Made by a program: the position numbers and the translations under genes
Notes under the pieces: generated by a model
The model's input: the letters and a program-made list of their open reading frames with translations, nothing else
Told to the model about the DNA's origin: nothing
Database searches by the model: none
From: Paramagnetospirillum marisnigri
Lineage (GTDB): Bacteria > Pseudomonadota > Alphaproteobacteria > Rhodospirillales > Magnetospirillaceae
Length of the DNA stretch: 63,306 bases
Direction of reading: 5' to 3'
Assembly: GCF_001650715.1 (NCBI RefSeq)
Contig: NZ_LWQT01000049.1
Location: 1 to 63,306, forward strand
Part shown: one piece after another, positions 55,497 through 63,306 of the stretch
Layout: each line of letters begins with the position of its first letter
Numbering within the stretch: the stretch's first letter is position 1

Positions 55497-57581
55497 ATGA
55501 CAAACCTCTTCGTGATCGCATGCGGCGTCTTGGCGCTGCTGTACGGGGTCTACGCCATCCGATCGGTGATGGCGACCTCGGCCGGCACCGCCCGGATGCA
55601 GGAAATCGCTGCCGCCGTGCAGGAAGGCGCCGCCGCCTACCTGAACCGCCAGTACACCACCATTGCTTACGCCGGCGTCGCCGTGACCATTATCCTGGCC
55701 TGGCGTCTTGGCATTTATCAGGCCGTCGGCTTCGTCATCGGCGCCGTGCTTTCGGGCGCCGCCGGTTACGTGGGCATGAACGTTTCCGTTCGTGCCAATG
55801 TCCGCACCGCCGAGGCCGCTCGTTCCAGCGGCATGCAGGCTGCCTTGGACGTGGCCTTCAAGTCGGGCGCCATCACCGGTCTGCTGGTGGTCGGTCTCGG
55901 CCTGATCGGCGTCGCCGGATACTACATGGTGCTGAAGAATGTCGTCAGCGACCAGCGCGTCCTGCTCGAGGCCCTGGTGGCCTTGTCCTTCGGCGCCTCG
56001 CTGATCTCCATCTTCGCCCGTCTGGGCGGTGGCATCTTCACCAAGGGTGCCGATGTGGGCGCCGACCTGGTGGGTAAGGTCGAAGCCGGTATCCCCGAGG
56101 ATGACCCCCGTAACCCGGCCGTGATCGCCGACAACGTGGGCGACAATGTGGGCGATTGCGCCGGCATGGCCGCCGATCTGTTCGAAACCTATGCGGTGAC
56201 CGTTGTCGGTACCATGCTGCTGGGCTCGATCTTCTTTACCGACGCGACTCGCGACGCCATGATGATGCTGCCGCTGGTTATCTGCGGCGTCTGCATCTTC
56301 GCCTCCATCATCGGCACCTTCTTCGTCAAGCTGGATGCCAGCCAGAACATCATGAAGGCGCTGTACAAGGGCGTCATCGTCACCGCCGTCATTTCGGCGA
56401 TCCTGATCGCCGTCATCATCAACGTCACCTTCGAAGGCGGCTTCGCGGCCAAGTTCATGGCGGCGGGCAAGGAGATCACCGGCATGGGGCTGTATATCTG
56501 CTCCCTGATCGGCCTGATCGTCACTGGCCTGCTGGTGTGGATCACCGAATACTACACCGGTACCGACTATCGTCCGGTCAAGTCGGTGGCCCAGGCCTCG
56601 ACCACCGGCCACGGCACCAACGTCATCCAGGGTCTGGCGGTTTCCATGGAAGCCTGCGCCCTGCCGGTCATCGTGATTTCGGTGGCCATCATCGTCTCCT
56701 ACAAGATCGCCGGCCTGTTCGGCATCTCGGTGGCGGCGACCACCATGCTGGCCCTGGCCGGCATGATCGTGGCCCTGGACGCCTATGGCCCCGTCACCGA
56801 CAATGCCGGTGGCATCGCCGAAATGGCGGAACTGCCCAAGGAAGTCCGCAAGGTCACCGACGCGCTCGACGCCGTCGGCAACACCACCAAGGCGGTCACC
56901 AAGGGCTACGCCATCGGTTCGGCCGGTCTGGCCTCGCTGGTGCTGTTCGCCGCCTATACTGAGGACCTGCACCACTACTTCCCGCAGTTGAACGTCACGT
57001 TCAGCCTGGAAGATCCCTATGTGGTGATCGGCCTGTTCCTCGGTGGTCTGCTGCCCTACCTGTTCGGTGCCATGGGCATGCAGGCGGTCGGTCGCGCCGC
57101 CGGTTCCGTGGTGGTGGAAGTCCGTCGCCAGTTCAAGGAAATCCCCGGCATCATGGAAGGCACCGCCAAGCCCGACTACGGTCGTGCGGTGGACATGCTG
57201 ACCAAGGCCGCCATCAAGGAGATGATTGTCCCCTCGATGCTGCCGGTTCTTTCCCCGGTGGTGCTGTACTTCGTCATCCTGCTGGCTGCCGATCAGAAGG
57301 CCGCCTTCACCGCCATGGGCGCCATGCTGCTGGGCACCATCGTGACCGGCCTGTTCGTGGCCATCTCGATGACCTCGGGCGGCGGTGCCTGGGATAATGC
57401 CAAGAAGTACATCGAGGACGGCCATCATGGTGGCAAGGGGTCCGACGCCCACAAGGCGGCGGTCACCGGCGACACCGTCGGCGATCCCTACAAGGATACC
57501 GCTGGTCCGGCCGTCAACCCGATGATCAAGATCATCAACATCGTCGCCATCCTGTTGCTGGCGATGGTCGCGGGTCACTGA
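55497..57581 (+). CDS. hppA: K+-insensitive pyrophosphate-energised proton pump
   Basis: Membrane H+-pyrophosphatase of 694 aa with about 16 helices. The substrate loop [54 protein letters not shown] is complete. Lys465 in [16 protein letters not shown] is at the position where Lys marks K+-independent enzymes and Ala marks K+-dependent ones. Couples PPi hydrolysis to proton transport, saving energy in phototrophic or microaerobic relatives. Ends with a dispersed repeat and a strong terminator downstream. Confidence 0.95.
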   Translation: MTNLFVIACGVLALLYGVYAIRSVMATSAGTARMQEIAAAVQEGAAAYLNRQYTTIAYAGVAVTIILAWRLGIYQAVGFVIGAVLSGAAGYVGMNVSVRANVRTAEAARSSGMQAALDVAFKSGAITGLLVVGLGLIGVAGYYMVLKNVVSDQRVLLEALVALSFGASLISIFARLGGGIFTKGADVGADLVGKVEAGIPEDDPRNPAVIADNVGDNVGDCAGMAADLFETYAVTVVGTMLLGSIFFTDATRDAMMMLPLVICGVCIFASIIGTFFVKLDASQNIMKALYKGVIVTAVISAILIAVIINVTFEGGFAAKFMAAGKEITGMGLYICSLIGLIVTGLLVWITEYYTGTDYRPVKSVAQASTTGHGTNVIQGLAVSMEACALPVIVISVAIIVSYKIAGLFGISVAATTMLALAGMIVALDAYGPVTDNAGGIAEMAELPKEVRKVTDALDAVGNTTKAVTKGYAIGSAGLASLVLFAAYTEDLHHYFPQLNVTFSLEDPYVVIGLFLGGLLPYLFGAMGMQAVGRAAGSVVVEVRRQFKEIPGIMEGTAKPDYGRAVDMLTKAAIKEMIVPSMLPVLSPVVLYFVILLAADQKAAFTAMGAMLLGTIVTGLFVAISMTSGGGAWDNAKKYIEDGHHGGKGSDAHKAAVTGDTVGDPYKDTAGPAVNPMIKIINIVAILLLAMVAGH

Positions 57582-57631
57582 TCCTCGATAGGCTGGAGTC
57601 TGTTTGAGTTAGGATGAAGTGTTCCTTTTGC

Positions 57632-57709
57632 CGTCATGGCCGGCCCCCGGATCAAGTCCGGGGGTGACCCGGCCATCCATGGACCCCCGGGCCAAGCCCG
57701 GGGGTGACG
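57632..57709. repeat. Dispersed palindromic intergenic repeat (second copy)
   Basis: A 78-bp element between CGTCA and TGACG with hairpins CCCCCGGATCAAGTCCGGGGG and CCCCCGGGCCAAGCCCGGGGG around CATCCATGGA, related to 31319-31378. Confidence 0.7.
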
Positions 57710-57754
57710 AAAACCGGGAACCGATTTCACATTCCGACAGACCCTGAAAACGAT

Positions 57755-57785
57755 AAACCCCGGTCGGAAACGACCGGGGTTTTTT
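57755..57785 (+). terminator. Strong intrinsic terminator after hppA
   Basis: AAACCCCGGTCG (57755-57766), a GAAA tetraloop and CGACCGGGGTTT (57771-57782) form a perfect 12-bp stem ending in a run of six T. It lies between convergent hppA and bamE. Confidence 0.85.
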
Positions 57786-57834
57786 GTTGCTCGACAGCGA
57801 TGGCGTCAGGCGGGGCGGGGAAGGGCGGTTCCGC

Positions 57835-58290
57835 CTACTTCGCCTTGCTCTCCTTGGAGAAGCGGCCGACATTGCCGACCATCTGCTGGATGATATTCAT
57901 TTCCTTGCCCGCGGTCGGGGTTTCCCGATCCACCGTCACCAGCTGCTTGCCATCGGCCAAGCCCTTGGTATCCACGGCGCGGACCAGACCCGCGCGGTCG
58001 AACACCACGGTCAGGACCTTGCGTTCCTTGATTTCGGGCTCGAAGAAAGCCTTGCGGTGGGTGACGGACGAAATGTAGTGCCAGGTCTCGTCACCAAAGG
58101 GGGTGACGTTGGACGGCGTGCCCAGCAGGGCCTGGACATCATCGCGGGTGGTGGTTCCCACCTTGATCTGGTCGATCTGTTCCTGCGGCGGCAGATTGCC
58201 GCGCAGTTCAATGATGGGGTCGCAAGCAGTGGCGGCCAGGGTGGCCGACAGCGCGATCAGGGACAGACGGGCGGAGTGAAGCTTTTTCAT
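57835..58290 (-). CDS. bamE: Outer membrane assembly lipoprotein BamE
   Basis: SmpA/BamE-family component of the beta-barrel assembly machine. A lipoprotein signal (LSLIALSATLAATACDP) precedes IDQIKVGTTTRDDVQALLGTPSNVTPFGDETWHYIS and KVLTVVFDRAGLV, the BamE core. The 151-aa form starts at ATG 58290. Confidence 0.9.
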   Translation of the reverse strand: MKKLHSARLSLIALSATLAATACDPIIELRGNLPPQEQIDQIKVGTTTRDDVQALLGTPSNVTPFGDETWHYISSVTHRKAFFEPEIKERKVLTVVFDRAGLVRAVDTKGLADGKQLVTVDRETPTAGKEMNIIQQMVGNVGRFSKESKAK

Positions 58291-58418
58291 TGGCACCGAA
58301 GCCGAAGCATTGACGGACTTGGCCCTCAACGGCCAATGTGGGGAGAGATTGCACCTCGCCCCTTCGTCTTGTCAACGTCGCCGCCACGTCAGGTCGGCCA
58401 CGTCCCCGGGAAAGTATC

Positions 58419-58979
58419 ATGTCCTTCTTTAAAATCGGCGAGCGCCGCCGTCGCGAGCAAATCGCCCACGCCCTTTACGTCACCATTATCGACCAATCCC
58501 GCCTGCCCGGATTCTACACCCGGTTCGGAGTGCCCGATACCCTGGACGGCCGTTTCGACCTGATCGTGCTTAACGCCTTCCTGGTGATGCGGCGCTTCAA
58601 GCGGGTCGAGGCCCGTCTGGCGGACGAGGCCCGCGAACTGTCGCAGGCCTTGTTCGATCTGATGTTCGACGACATGGACCAGAACCTGCGCGAACTGGGC
58701 GCGGGCGACATGTCGGTGGGCAAGAAGGTGAAGCAGATGGCGCGGGCCTTCTATGGCCGGGCGACAGCCTATGAGGAGGGGCTGGACGGCGACGGGCTGG
58801 TGGATGCCCTGATCCGCAACCTGTTTGGCACCGTGGAAGGGGCGCTGGCTCCCGACCATCCCATCGCCATGGCCCATTATATGAAATTGTGTGATGCCGC
58901 CCTGGCGGCTCAGGCTGACGGTGACGTGATGGAGGGGCGGGTGGTGTTCGTGGCCCCGGAGAGCAATGATGACACCTGA
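58419..58979 (+). CDS. Ubiquinol-cytochrome c chaperone family protein
   Basis: This 186-aa protein matches the bacterial counterpart of Cbp3/UQCC1, which assists cytochrome bc1 assembly: LYVTIIDQSRLPGFYTRFGVPDTLDGRFDLIVLNAFLVMRRF and DQNLRELGAGDMSVGKKVKQMARAFYGRATAYEEGL. The ATG at 58419 follows GGGAAAG. Overlaps yceD by 14 bases; divergent from bamE. Confidence 0.9.
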   Translation: MSFFKIGERRRREQIAHALYVTIIDQSRLPGFYTRFGVPDTLDGRFDLIVLNAFLVMRRFKRVEARLADEARELSQALFDLMFDDMDQNLRELGAGDMSVGKKVKQMARAFYGRATAYEEGLDGDGLVDALIRNLFGTVEGALAPDHPIAMAHYMKLCDAALAAQADGDVMEGRVVFVAPESNDDT

Positions 58980-59511
58980 ATTCTCCCGCCCGGTGCTGGT
59001 GGACCAGCTTCCCGCCAAGACCAGCCGCCGCGCCATCGAGGCGGAACCGGCCGAGCGCGCGGCCGTCGCGCGGCGTCTCGATCTGGTGGAGCTGACGTCC
59101 CTGGTCGCCATGGTCGAGCTTAAGCCCTTGGCCCGCAGTGGTTTTATTGCTGTAAACGGTCGGTTGACGGCCCGGGTTGTCCAGACCTGCGGTGTCAGCC
59201 TGCTGCCGGTGGCGGCGGTGGTGGAGGAAGAGTTTCACCTGACTTTCGCGCCGCCGGAAGCGATGCTGGAAGAAGCCGAGGAAATAGAGCTATCATTGGA
59301 CGCGGAAGATCCGCCTGATCCCATCGAGGATGGGATCATCGATATCGGCGAGGTGGTGGTGGAACATCTGGCGTTGGCTCTCGACCCGTTTCCGAGGGCG
59401 CCGGGTGTGACGTTCGAGGCTCCCCCCGAACCCGAAGACGAGCCGGAAACCAAGCCGAATCCCTTTGCCGTGTTGGCAAGGTTGCATCCACGAAAGGGCG
59501 GGAAAAGTTAA
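58966..59511 (+). CDS. yceD: DUF177/YceD family protein
   Basis: This 181-aa acidic protein of the YceD family is linked to 23S rRNA maturation and usually precedes rpmF. The conserved cysteine segment GRLTARVVQTCGVSLLPVAAVVEEEFHLTF and the DIGEVVVEHLALALDPFPRAPG block are present. Confidence 0.9.
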   Translation: MMTPEFSRPVLVDQLPAKTSRRAIEAEPAERAAVARRLDLVELTSLVAMVELKPLARSGFIAVNGRLTARVVQTCGVSLLPVAAVVEEEFHLTFAPPEAMLEEAEEIELSLDAEDPPDPIEDGIIDIGEVVVEHLALALDPFPRAPGVTFEAPPEPEDEPETKPNPFAVLARLHPRKGGKS

Positions 59512-59605
59512 AAAGATCGGCGGGGGAAAGCATCCCCTTGCTCTGGCCGGGCTTTTTGGCTAATAAACCACCCTTTCCCATCTCGGGTCGAAGTGAGTAG
59601 ACGAA

Positions 59606-59788
59606 ATGGCTGTTCCTAAGAAGAAGACCTCCAAGTCCCGTCGCGACATGCGCCGCTCCCATCACGCGCTGGTGAACGTGACCGGCGCCGAATGCCCCAA
59701 TTGCGGCGAAGTGAAGCTGCCGCACCACGTCTGTGGCTCTTGTGGCCACTATGACGGCCGTGAAGTGGTTGCCCAGGCTGAAGCCTGA
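59606..59788 (+). CDS. rpmF: Ribosomal protein L32
   Basis: 60-aa large-subunit protein: [21 protein letters not shown] and a zinc-ribbon [25 protein letters not shown]. The yceD-rpmF-plsX-fabH order is conserved. Confidence 0.97.
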   Translation: MAVPKKKTSKSRRDMRRSHHALVNVTGAECPNCGEVKLPHHVCGSCGHYDGREVVAQAEA

Positions 59789-59825
59789 TCGGCAATCCTA
59801 GGCTCATGCAGGGGAGGGCGGGCCG

Positions 59826-60881
59826 GTGAGTGTTGCCGTCACCATTTCCATCGACGCCATGGGGGGCGATGCCGCCCCCGACATGGTCCTGGAAGGGGTG
59901 CGCATGGCTCACGAGCGCCTGCCCCATGTCCGCTACCTGTTGTTCGGCGATTCCGCGCTGATCGAGCCGCTGTTGGCGCGCTATCCGGAGATGAAGGGCG
60001 TCTGTACCGTCCGTCATGCCGAGGACTCGGTATCCAATGACGCCAAGCCCAGTCTGGTGTTGCGCTCGGGGCGCAAGTCCAGCATGTGGCTGGCGGTGGA
60101 CGCCGTTCACAAGGGCGAGGCGGCGGGCGTGGTGTCGGCGGGTAATACCGGCGCCTTGATGGCGGTGTCCAAATTCGTGCTCCGCACCCTGCCGGGCATC
60201 GACCGTCCTGCCATCGCCGGCATGTTCCCCACCGTCAAGGGCGAGACGTTGATGCTCGACCTGGGCGCCAATGTGGATTGCAATTCCAACAACCTGGTGG
60301 AATTCGCCGTGATGGGCGAAGTCTATGCCCGCGCGGTTCTCGGGTTGGAAAAGCCCAGCATCGGCCTGCTCAATGTCGGCTCCGAGGACATGAAGGGCAA
60401 TGACGCGGTCAAGGCCGCGGCAGCCGCCTTGCGCGACTCTCATCTGCCCATTAGCTTCCATGGCTTCGTGGAAGGCAATGACATCTGCGGCGGTACCGTC
60501 GATGTGGTGGTGACCGATGGTTTCACCGGCAATATCGCGCTGAAGACCGCCGAGGGCACGGTGAAGCTGTATTCCACCTTGCTGAAAGAGGGCTTCAACA
60601 GCTCGCTTCCCGCCAAGCTGGGTTATCTGTTCGCCCGGCACGCCCTGAACAAGGTCAAGGTCCGCACCGATCCGCGACGCTATAACGGTGCCATGTTCCT
60701 GGGGCTCAACGGTATCGCGGTCAAAAGCCATGGCGGCACCGACGCCTTTGGCTTCGCCAATGCGGTCGGCGTGGCGGTGGAACTGGTAACCCATGGCTAT
60801 AACGACCGCATCCGCAAGGAATTCGACCGCCTGAAGCCGGCCGAGACCTCCGCTTCGCAACTCGCTGCCGGAACACGGTGA
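59826..60881 (+). CDS. plsX: Phosphate acyltransferase PlsX
   Basis: Makes acyl-phosphate from acyl-ACP for phospholipid synthesis. [45 protein letters not shown] and [28 protein letters not shown] are diagnostic. Length 351 aa, GTG start. Confidence 0.95.
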   Translation: MSVAVTISIDAMGGDAAPDMVLEGVRMAHERLPHVRYLLFGDSALIEPLLARYPEMKGVCTVRHAEDSVSNDAKPSLVLRSGRKSSMWLAVDAVHKGEAAGVVSAGNTGALMAVSKFVLRTLPGIDRPAIAGMFPTVKGETLMLDLGANVDCNSNNLVEFAVMGEVYARAVLGLEKPSIGLLNVGSEDMKGNDAVKAAAAALRDSHLPISFHGFVEGNDICGGTVDVVVTDGFTGNIALKTAEGTVKLYSTLLKEGFNSSLPAKLGYLFARHALNKVKVRTDPRRYNGAMFLGLNGIAVKSHGGTDAFGFANAVGVAVELVTHGYNDRIRKEFDRLKPAETSASQLAAGTR

Positions 60882-60885
60882 ACAG

Positions 60886-61860
60886 ATGATCGTGCGATCC
60901 CAGATCGTCGGCTGCGGCAGCTATCTGCCCGCCCGGAAAGTCGACAACGCCGAGCTGGCCGCCCGCATGGACACCACCGACGACTGGATCGTCGAGCGCA
61001 GCGGGATTCGCCAGCGCTTCATCGCCGCCGAAGGCGAACTGACCTCGGACCTGGCGTTCAATGCCGCCGAGCGCGCCCTGGCCGCCGCCGGAATTGCCGG
61101 ATCGGCCGTGGATCTGATCGTGCTGGCCACCGCCACCCCCGACCACACATTTCCCGCCACCGCCACCAAGGTTCAGCGCCGCATCGGAATGAAGCACGGC
61201 TTCGCCTTCGATCTGCAGGCGGTCTGTTCCGGCTTTGTCTATGCCCTGTCGGTGGCCGACAATTTCATCAAGTCCGGTCAGGTCCAGACCGCCCTGGTGA
61301 TCGGCGCCGAGACCTTCTCGCGCATCCTCGACTGGAACGACCGCACCACCAGCGTCCTGTTCGGCGACGGAGCGGGGGCGGTGGTCCTGCGCGCCAATCG
61401 CGGCAAGGGCAGCACTCAGGATCGTGGCATCCTGTCCACCCATCTGCACTCCGATGGGACCCATCACGACTTGCTCTATGTGGATGGCGGGCCGTCCAGC
61501 ACCCAGACGGTGGGACATCTGCGCATGGAAGGCCGTGAGGTGTTCCGTCACGCGGTGATCAATCTGGCGTCGGTGGTGGGCGAGGCTCTCGCCGCCAACG
61601 ACCTGACCGCCGCCGATATCGACTGGGTGGTGCCGCATCAGGCCAACCGCCGCATCATCGAGGGTACCGCCAAGAAGCTGGGCTTCCCGCTGGATCGCAT
61701 GGTGGTCACCGTGGACCGTCACGCCAATACCTCCGCGGCTTCCATTCCCCTGGCCCTGACCGAGGCCGTGACCGATGGCCGTATCAAGCCGGGGCAACTG
61801 GTGCTGCTGGAAGCCATGGGCGGTGGTTTTACCTGGGGCTCCGCCCTGGTGCGGATGTAG
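60886..61860 (+). CDS. fabH: 3-oxoacyl-ACP synthase III
   Basis: Initiates fatty-acid synthesis from acetyl-CoA and malonyl-ACP. Catalytic Cys114 is in [14 protein letters not shown], the His in PHQANRRII and the Asn in [13 protein letters not shown]. Length 324 aa. Four bases after plsX. Confidence 0.96.
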   Translation: MIVRSQIVGCGSYLPARKVDNAELAARMDTTDDWIVERSGIRQRFIAAEGELTSDLAFNAAERALAAAGIAGSAVDLIVLATATPDHTFPATATKVQRRIGMKHGFAFDLQAVCSGFVYALSVADNFIKSGQVQTALVIGAETFSRILDWNDRTTSVLFGDGAGAVVLRANRGKGSTQDRGILSTHLHSDGTHHDLLYVDGGPSSTQTVGHLRMEGREVFRHAVINLASVVGEALAANDLTAADIDWVVPHQANRRIIEGTAKKLGFPLDRMVVTVDRHANTSAASIPLALTEAVTDGRIKPGQLVLLEAMGGGFTWGSALVRM

Positions 61861-61977
61861 TCCCGGCCTCTTGCTCGGGCGCTGCAACGCCGCGCCGCAT
61901 CCCTTTGATATTGACGGTTTTCGCGCGACGCGTTAGGGTCGCTGGCGATGGGGAAGCTTTCGTAGATGCGGGGCGGT

Positions 61978-62295
61978 ATGAGCGAAAAGACCATTACGCG
62001 GGCGCAACTGAGCGAGGCGGTCTACCAGGAGGTCGGCCTGTCCCGTAATGAATCCGCTGATCTGCTTGAAGCGGTGCTGGATGAAATTTCCGATGCGCTT
62101 GGCCAGGGCCAGACGGTGAAGATTTCGTCTTTTGGCAGCTTTTCCGTGCGCTCGAAGGGGCAGCGCGTCGGGCGCAATCCCAAGACCGGCGAGGAGGTGC
62201 CGATTCTTCCCCGCCGGGTTCTGGTGTTCCGGCCGTCACAGCTGCTGAAGAAGCGCATCAATGACGGCTATTCCAGCCTGCGTGGCAAGAAATGA
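61978..62295 (+). CDS. ihfA: Integration host factor alpha subunit
   Basis: Nucleoid DNA-bending protein: [33 protein letters not shown] and [30 protein letters not shown], including the NPKTG turn. The ATG at 61978 with GGGGCGG upstream fits the family N-terminus better than 61966. Coupled to the MerR gene by ATGA. Confidence 0.94.
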   Translation: MSEKTITRAQLSEAVYQEVGLSRNESADLLEAVLDEISDALGQGQTVKISSFGSFSVRSKGQRVGRNPKTGEEVPILPRRVLVFRPSQLLKKRINDGYSSLRGKK

Positions 62296-62858
62296 CCGAC
62301 GACGCCGAGCTTTCCTCGGTCCGCCGCGGCGGCAAGTCGGAGGCGGCGTTTCGGACCATCAGCGAGGTTTCCGACGAATTGGACGTGCCGCAGCACGTCC
62401 TGCGGTTCTGGGAGGGCAAGTTCCCCCAGGTCAAGCCGTTGAAGCGCGGTGGTGGGCGGCGCTATTACCGTCCCGACGATGTGGCGTTGCTGCGTCGCAT
62501 CCGCGATCTGCTCTACAGCGAAGGCTATACCATCAAGGGTGTGCAGAAGCTGTTGAAAGAGGGGGGAAGCAGTTCCCCATCCGCGCGAGAGGGCGCGCCC
62601 ACCTCGCGTCCGGCCGATGCCGAACCGCAATTGGGCCTGGATATCCACGATCCCGATGCGGATGCCGGTGACGAGGATTTGGCGGATGAGGATGACATTC
62701 CCGTGGCGGCGACCGCTGGCGGCGGGATGGTCCCGGCCGCCCGGGGCGAGCCTGCCATTGCCGGTGATTCCGCGCGTCTCAGCCCGTCGGTCCGCCGCGA
62801 GTTGGAGGACCTGCTGACCGAGTTGGAGCAATTGCGCAGCTTGTTGCAGCCGCGTTAA
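62292..62858 (+). CDS. MerR family transcriptional regulator
   Basis: This 188-aa protein has an N-terminal MerR winged helix ([69 protein letters not shown]), a low-complexity acidic middle and a C-terminal coiled-coil ([18 protein letters not shown]). It commonly follows ihfA in alphaproteobacteria; ligand unknown. Confidence 0.92.
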   Translation: MTDDAELSSVRRGGKSEAAFRTISEVSDELDVPQHVLRFWEGKFPQVKPLKRGGGRRYYRPDDVALLRRIRDLLYSEGYTIKGVQKLLKEGGSSSPSAREGAPTSRPADAEPQLGLDIHDPDADAGDEDLADEDDIPVAATAGGGMVPAARGEPAIAGDSARLSPSVRRELEDLLTELEQLRSLLQPR

Positions 62859-62991
62859 GAAGGTGGTTGCAAGCACGGGGCGGCCTGACTATAGTGCGCC
62901 CCTCTCCCGGCACACCCCGCCGGTTTCTTCCCCCTCCCGGGGCGGTTCTCCGCCCGGGATCATCGATTTCGGTGGCCTCGGCCATCGCGGT

Positions 62992-63068
62992 CGGAGCGTA
63001 GCGCAGCCCGGTAGCGCATCAGTCTGGGGGACTGGGGGTCGCAGGTTCGAATCCTGTCGCTCCGACCA
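62992..63068 (+). tRNA. tRNA-Pro (anticodon GGG)
   Basis: 77-base cloverleaf with encoded CCA. Acceptor CGGAGCG pairs with CGCTCCG, the D-arm is GCGCAGCCCGGTAGCGC, and anticodon stem TCAGT/ACTGG encloses loop CTGGGGG, giving anticodon GGG. T-arm CAGGTTCGAATCCTG is canonical. Confidence 0.95.
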
Positions 63069-63075
63069 ATTCTTC

Positions 63076-63105
63076 ACGGCCCGGCTTCATGCGAAGCCGG
63101 GCCGT
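63076..63105 (+). terminator. Hairpin downstream of tRNA-Pro
   Basis: ACGGCCCGGCTTC (63076-63088) and GAAGCCGGGCCGT (63093-63105) form a perfect 13-bp stem with an ATGC loop right after the tRNA. The following AATCGTTTC is a weak U-tract, so termination is probable but not classical. Confidence 0.6.
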
Positions 63106-63306
63106 AATCGTTTCGGGGCCGGGCCATGCCCGATAGTGGTGTATTCGCTGGCGACTCCGCTTTTCCGAAATGGGTGGCTTGGCTATTGTGGCTGAAGGGC
63201 CGGGTGGGGGCAGGCGCCGCGCTCCCAGGCTAGCACTACTTTGGCATATTTTAGCTACGGGCGGTTTTTTGGGGTTCCCAAGAGCAAGTTTGCGTGATTC
63301 ATAAGA
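63106..63306. other. Right end of window, nothing identified
   Basis: About 200 bases with a short AT-rich patch near 63240-63255. No gene, RNA or repeat could be supported. Confidence 0.4.

Noticed and set aside
63106-63306. Possible attachment site or element next to tRNA-Pro
   Set aside because: No repeat of the tRNA 3-prime end and no integrase is visible within the remaining 200 bases.

Overview
The window is a high-GC alphaproteobacterial chromosome segment, most likely Rhodospirillales and Magnetospirillum-like. The evidence is gene order and content: rpoZ-rsh-pdxJ-acpS-lepB-rnc-era-recO-parC, nrdR-ribDEBH-nusB-thiL, yceD-rpmF-plsX-fabH-ihfA-merR, a MucR regulator, a membrane pyrophosphatase and a motAB pair. 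Genus assignment is inference.

Left end (about 141-9206): a 9 kb integrative and mobilizable element. It is bounded by a perfect 45-bp direct repeat, and each copy contains an intrinsic-terminator hairpin. Inside each core lies a related 39-bp block with repeated GGTCACAT motifs, like integrase arm-type sites. The element carries a tyrosine integrase, a CYTH phosphohydrolase-like protein, a leftward signalling cassette (degenerate receiver with Glu at the phosphosite, small unknown protein, DUF2934 protein, receiver-histidine kinase hybrid), a candidate oriT directly upstream of an IncQ/MobA-type relaxase, two orphan genes, and a RepA-like RecA-fold ATPase next to a perfect 24-bp-arm hairpin. 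It looks like an IncQ-type plasmid backbone (relaxase, oriT, RepA-like helicase) joined to an integrase, carrying a two-component system as cargo.

9.4-25.5 kb: housekeeping genes. These are a lytic transglycosylase, a NYN nuclease plus UdgB pair, rpoZ and the bifunctional ppGpp enzyme, pdxJ, acpS, signal peptidase I, RNase III, Era, RecO, ParC, Bpt, an RDD protein, MotB/MotA and a flavin reductase. 25.5-38.6 kb: penicillin-acylase family protein, methylmalonyl-CoA epimerase, Tag glycosylase, ProS, LolC/LolD, a methyltransferase, DnaE, a LEA-type lipoprotein and a pentapeptide-repeat protein.

38.6-47.3 kb: a more accessory stretch with a GH17 membrane protein, two adjacent MITE-like palindromes, an FkbM methyltransferase, a SUMF1-domain protein, metY-hemB divergent from a 3-hydroxyisobutyryl-CoA hydrolase around a 17-bp palindromic operator candidate, MgtC and MucR. 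47.6-63.1 kb: rpiB-glyA-nrdR-ribDEBH-nusB-thiL, where the RibA-like half of RibB has lost its zinc cysteines; a FliL-like protein; a K+-independent-type H+-PPase; BamE; a cytochrome bc1 chaperone; the fatty-acid/ribosome cluster ending in ihfA and a MerR regulator; and tRNA-Pro(GGG). Dispersed palindromic repeats occur at 18.2, 31.3, 40.4 and 57.6 kb.
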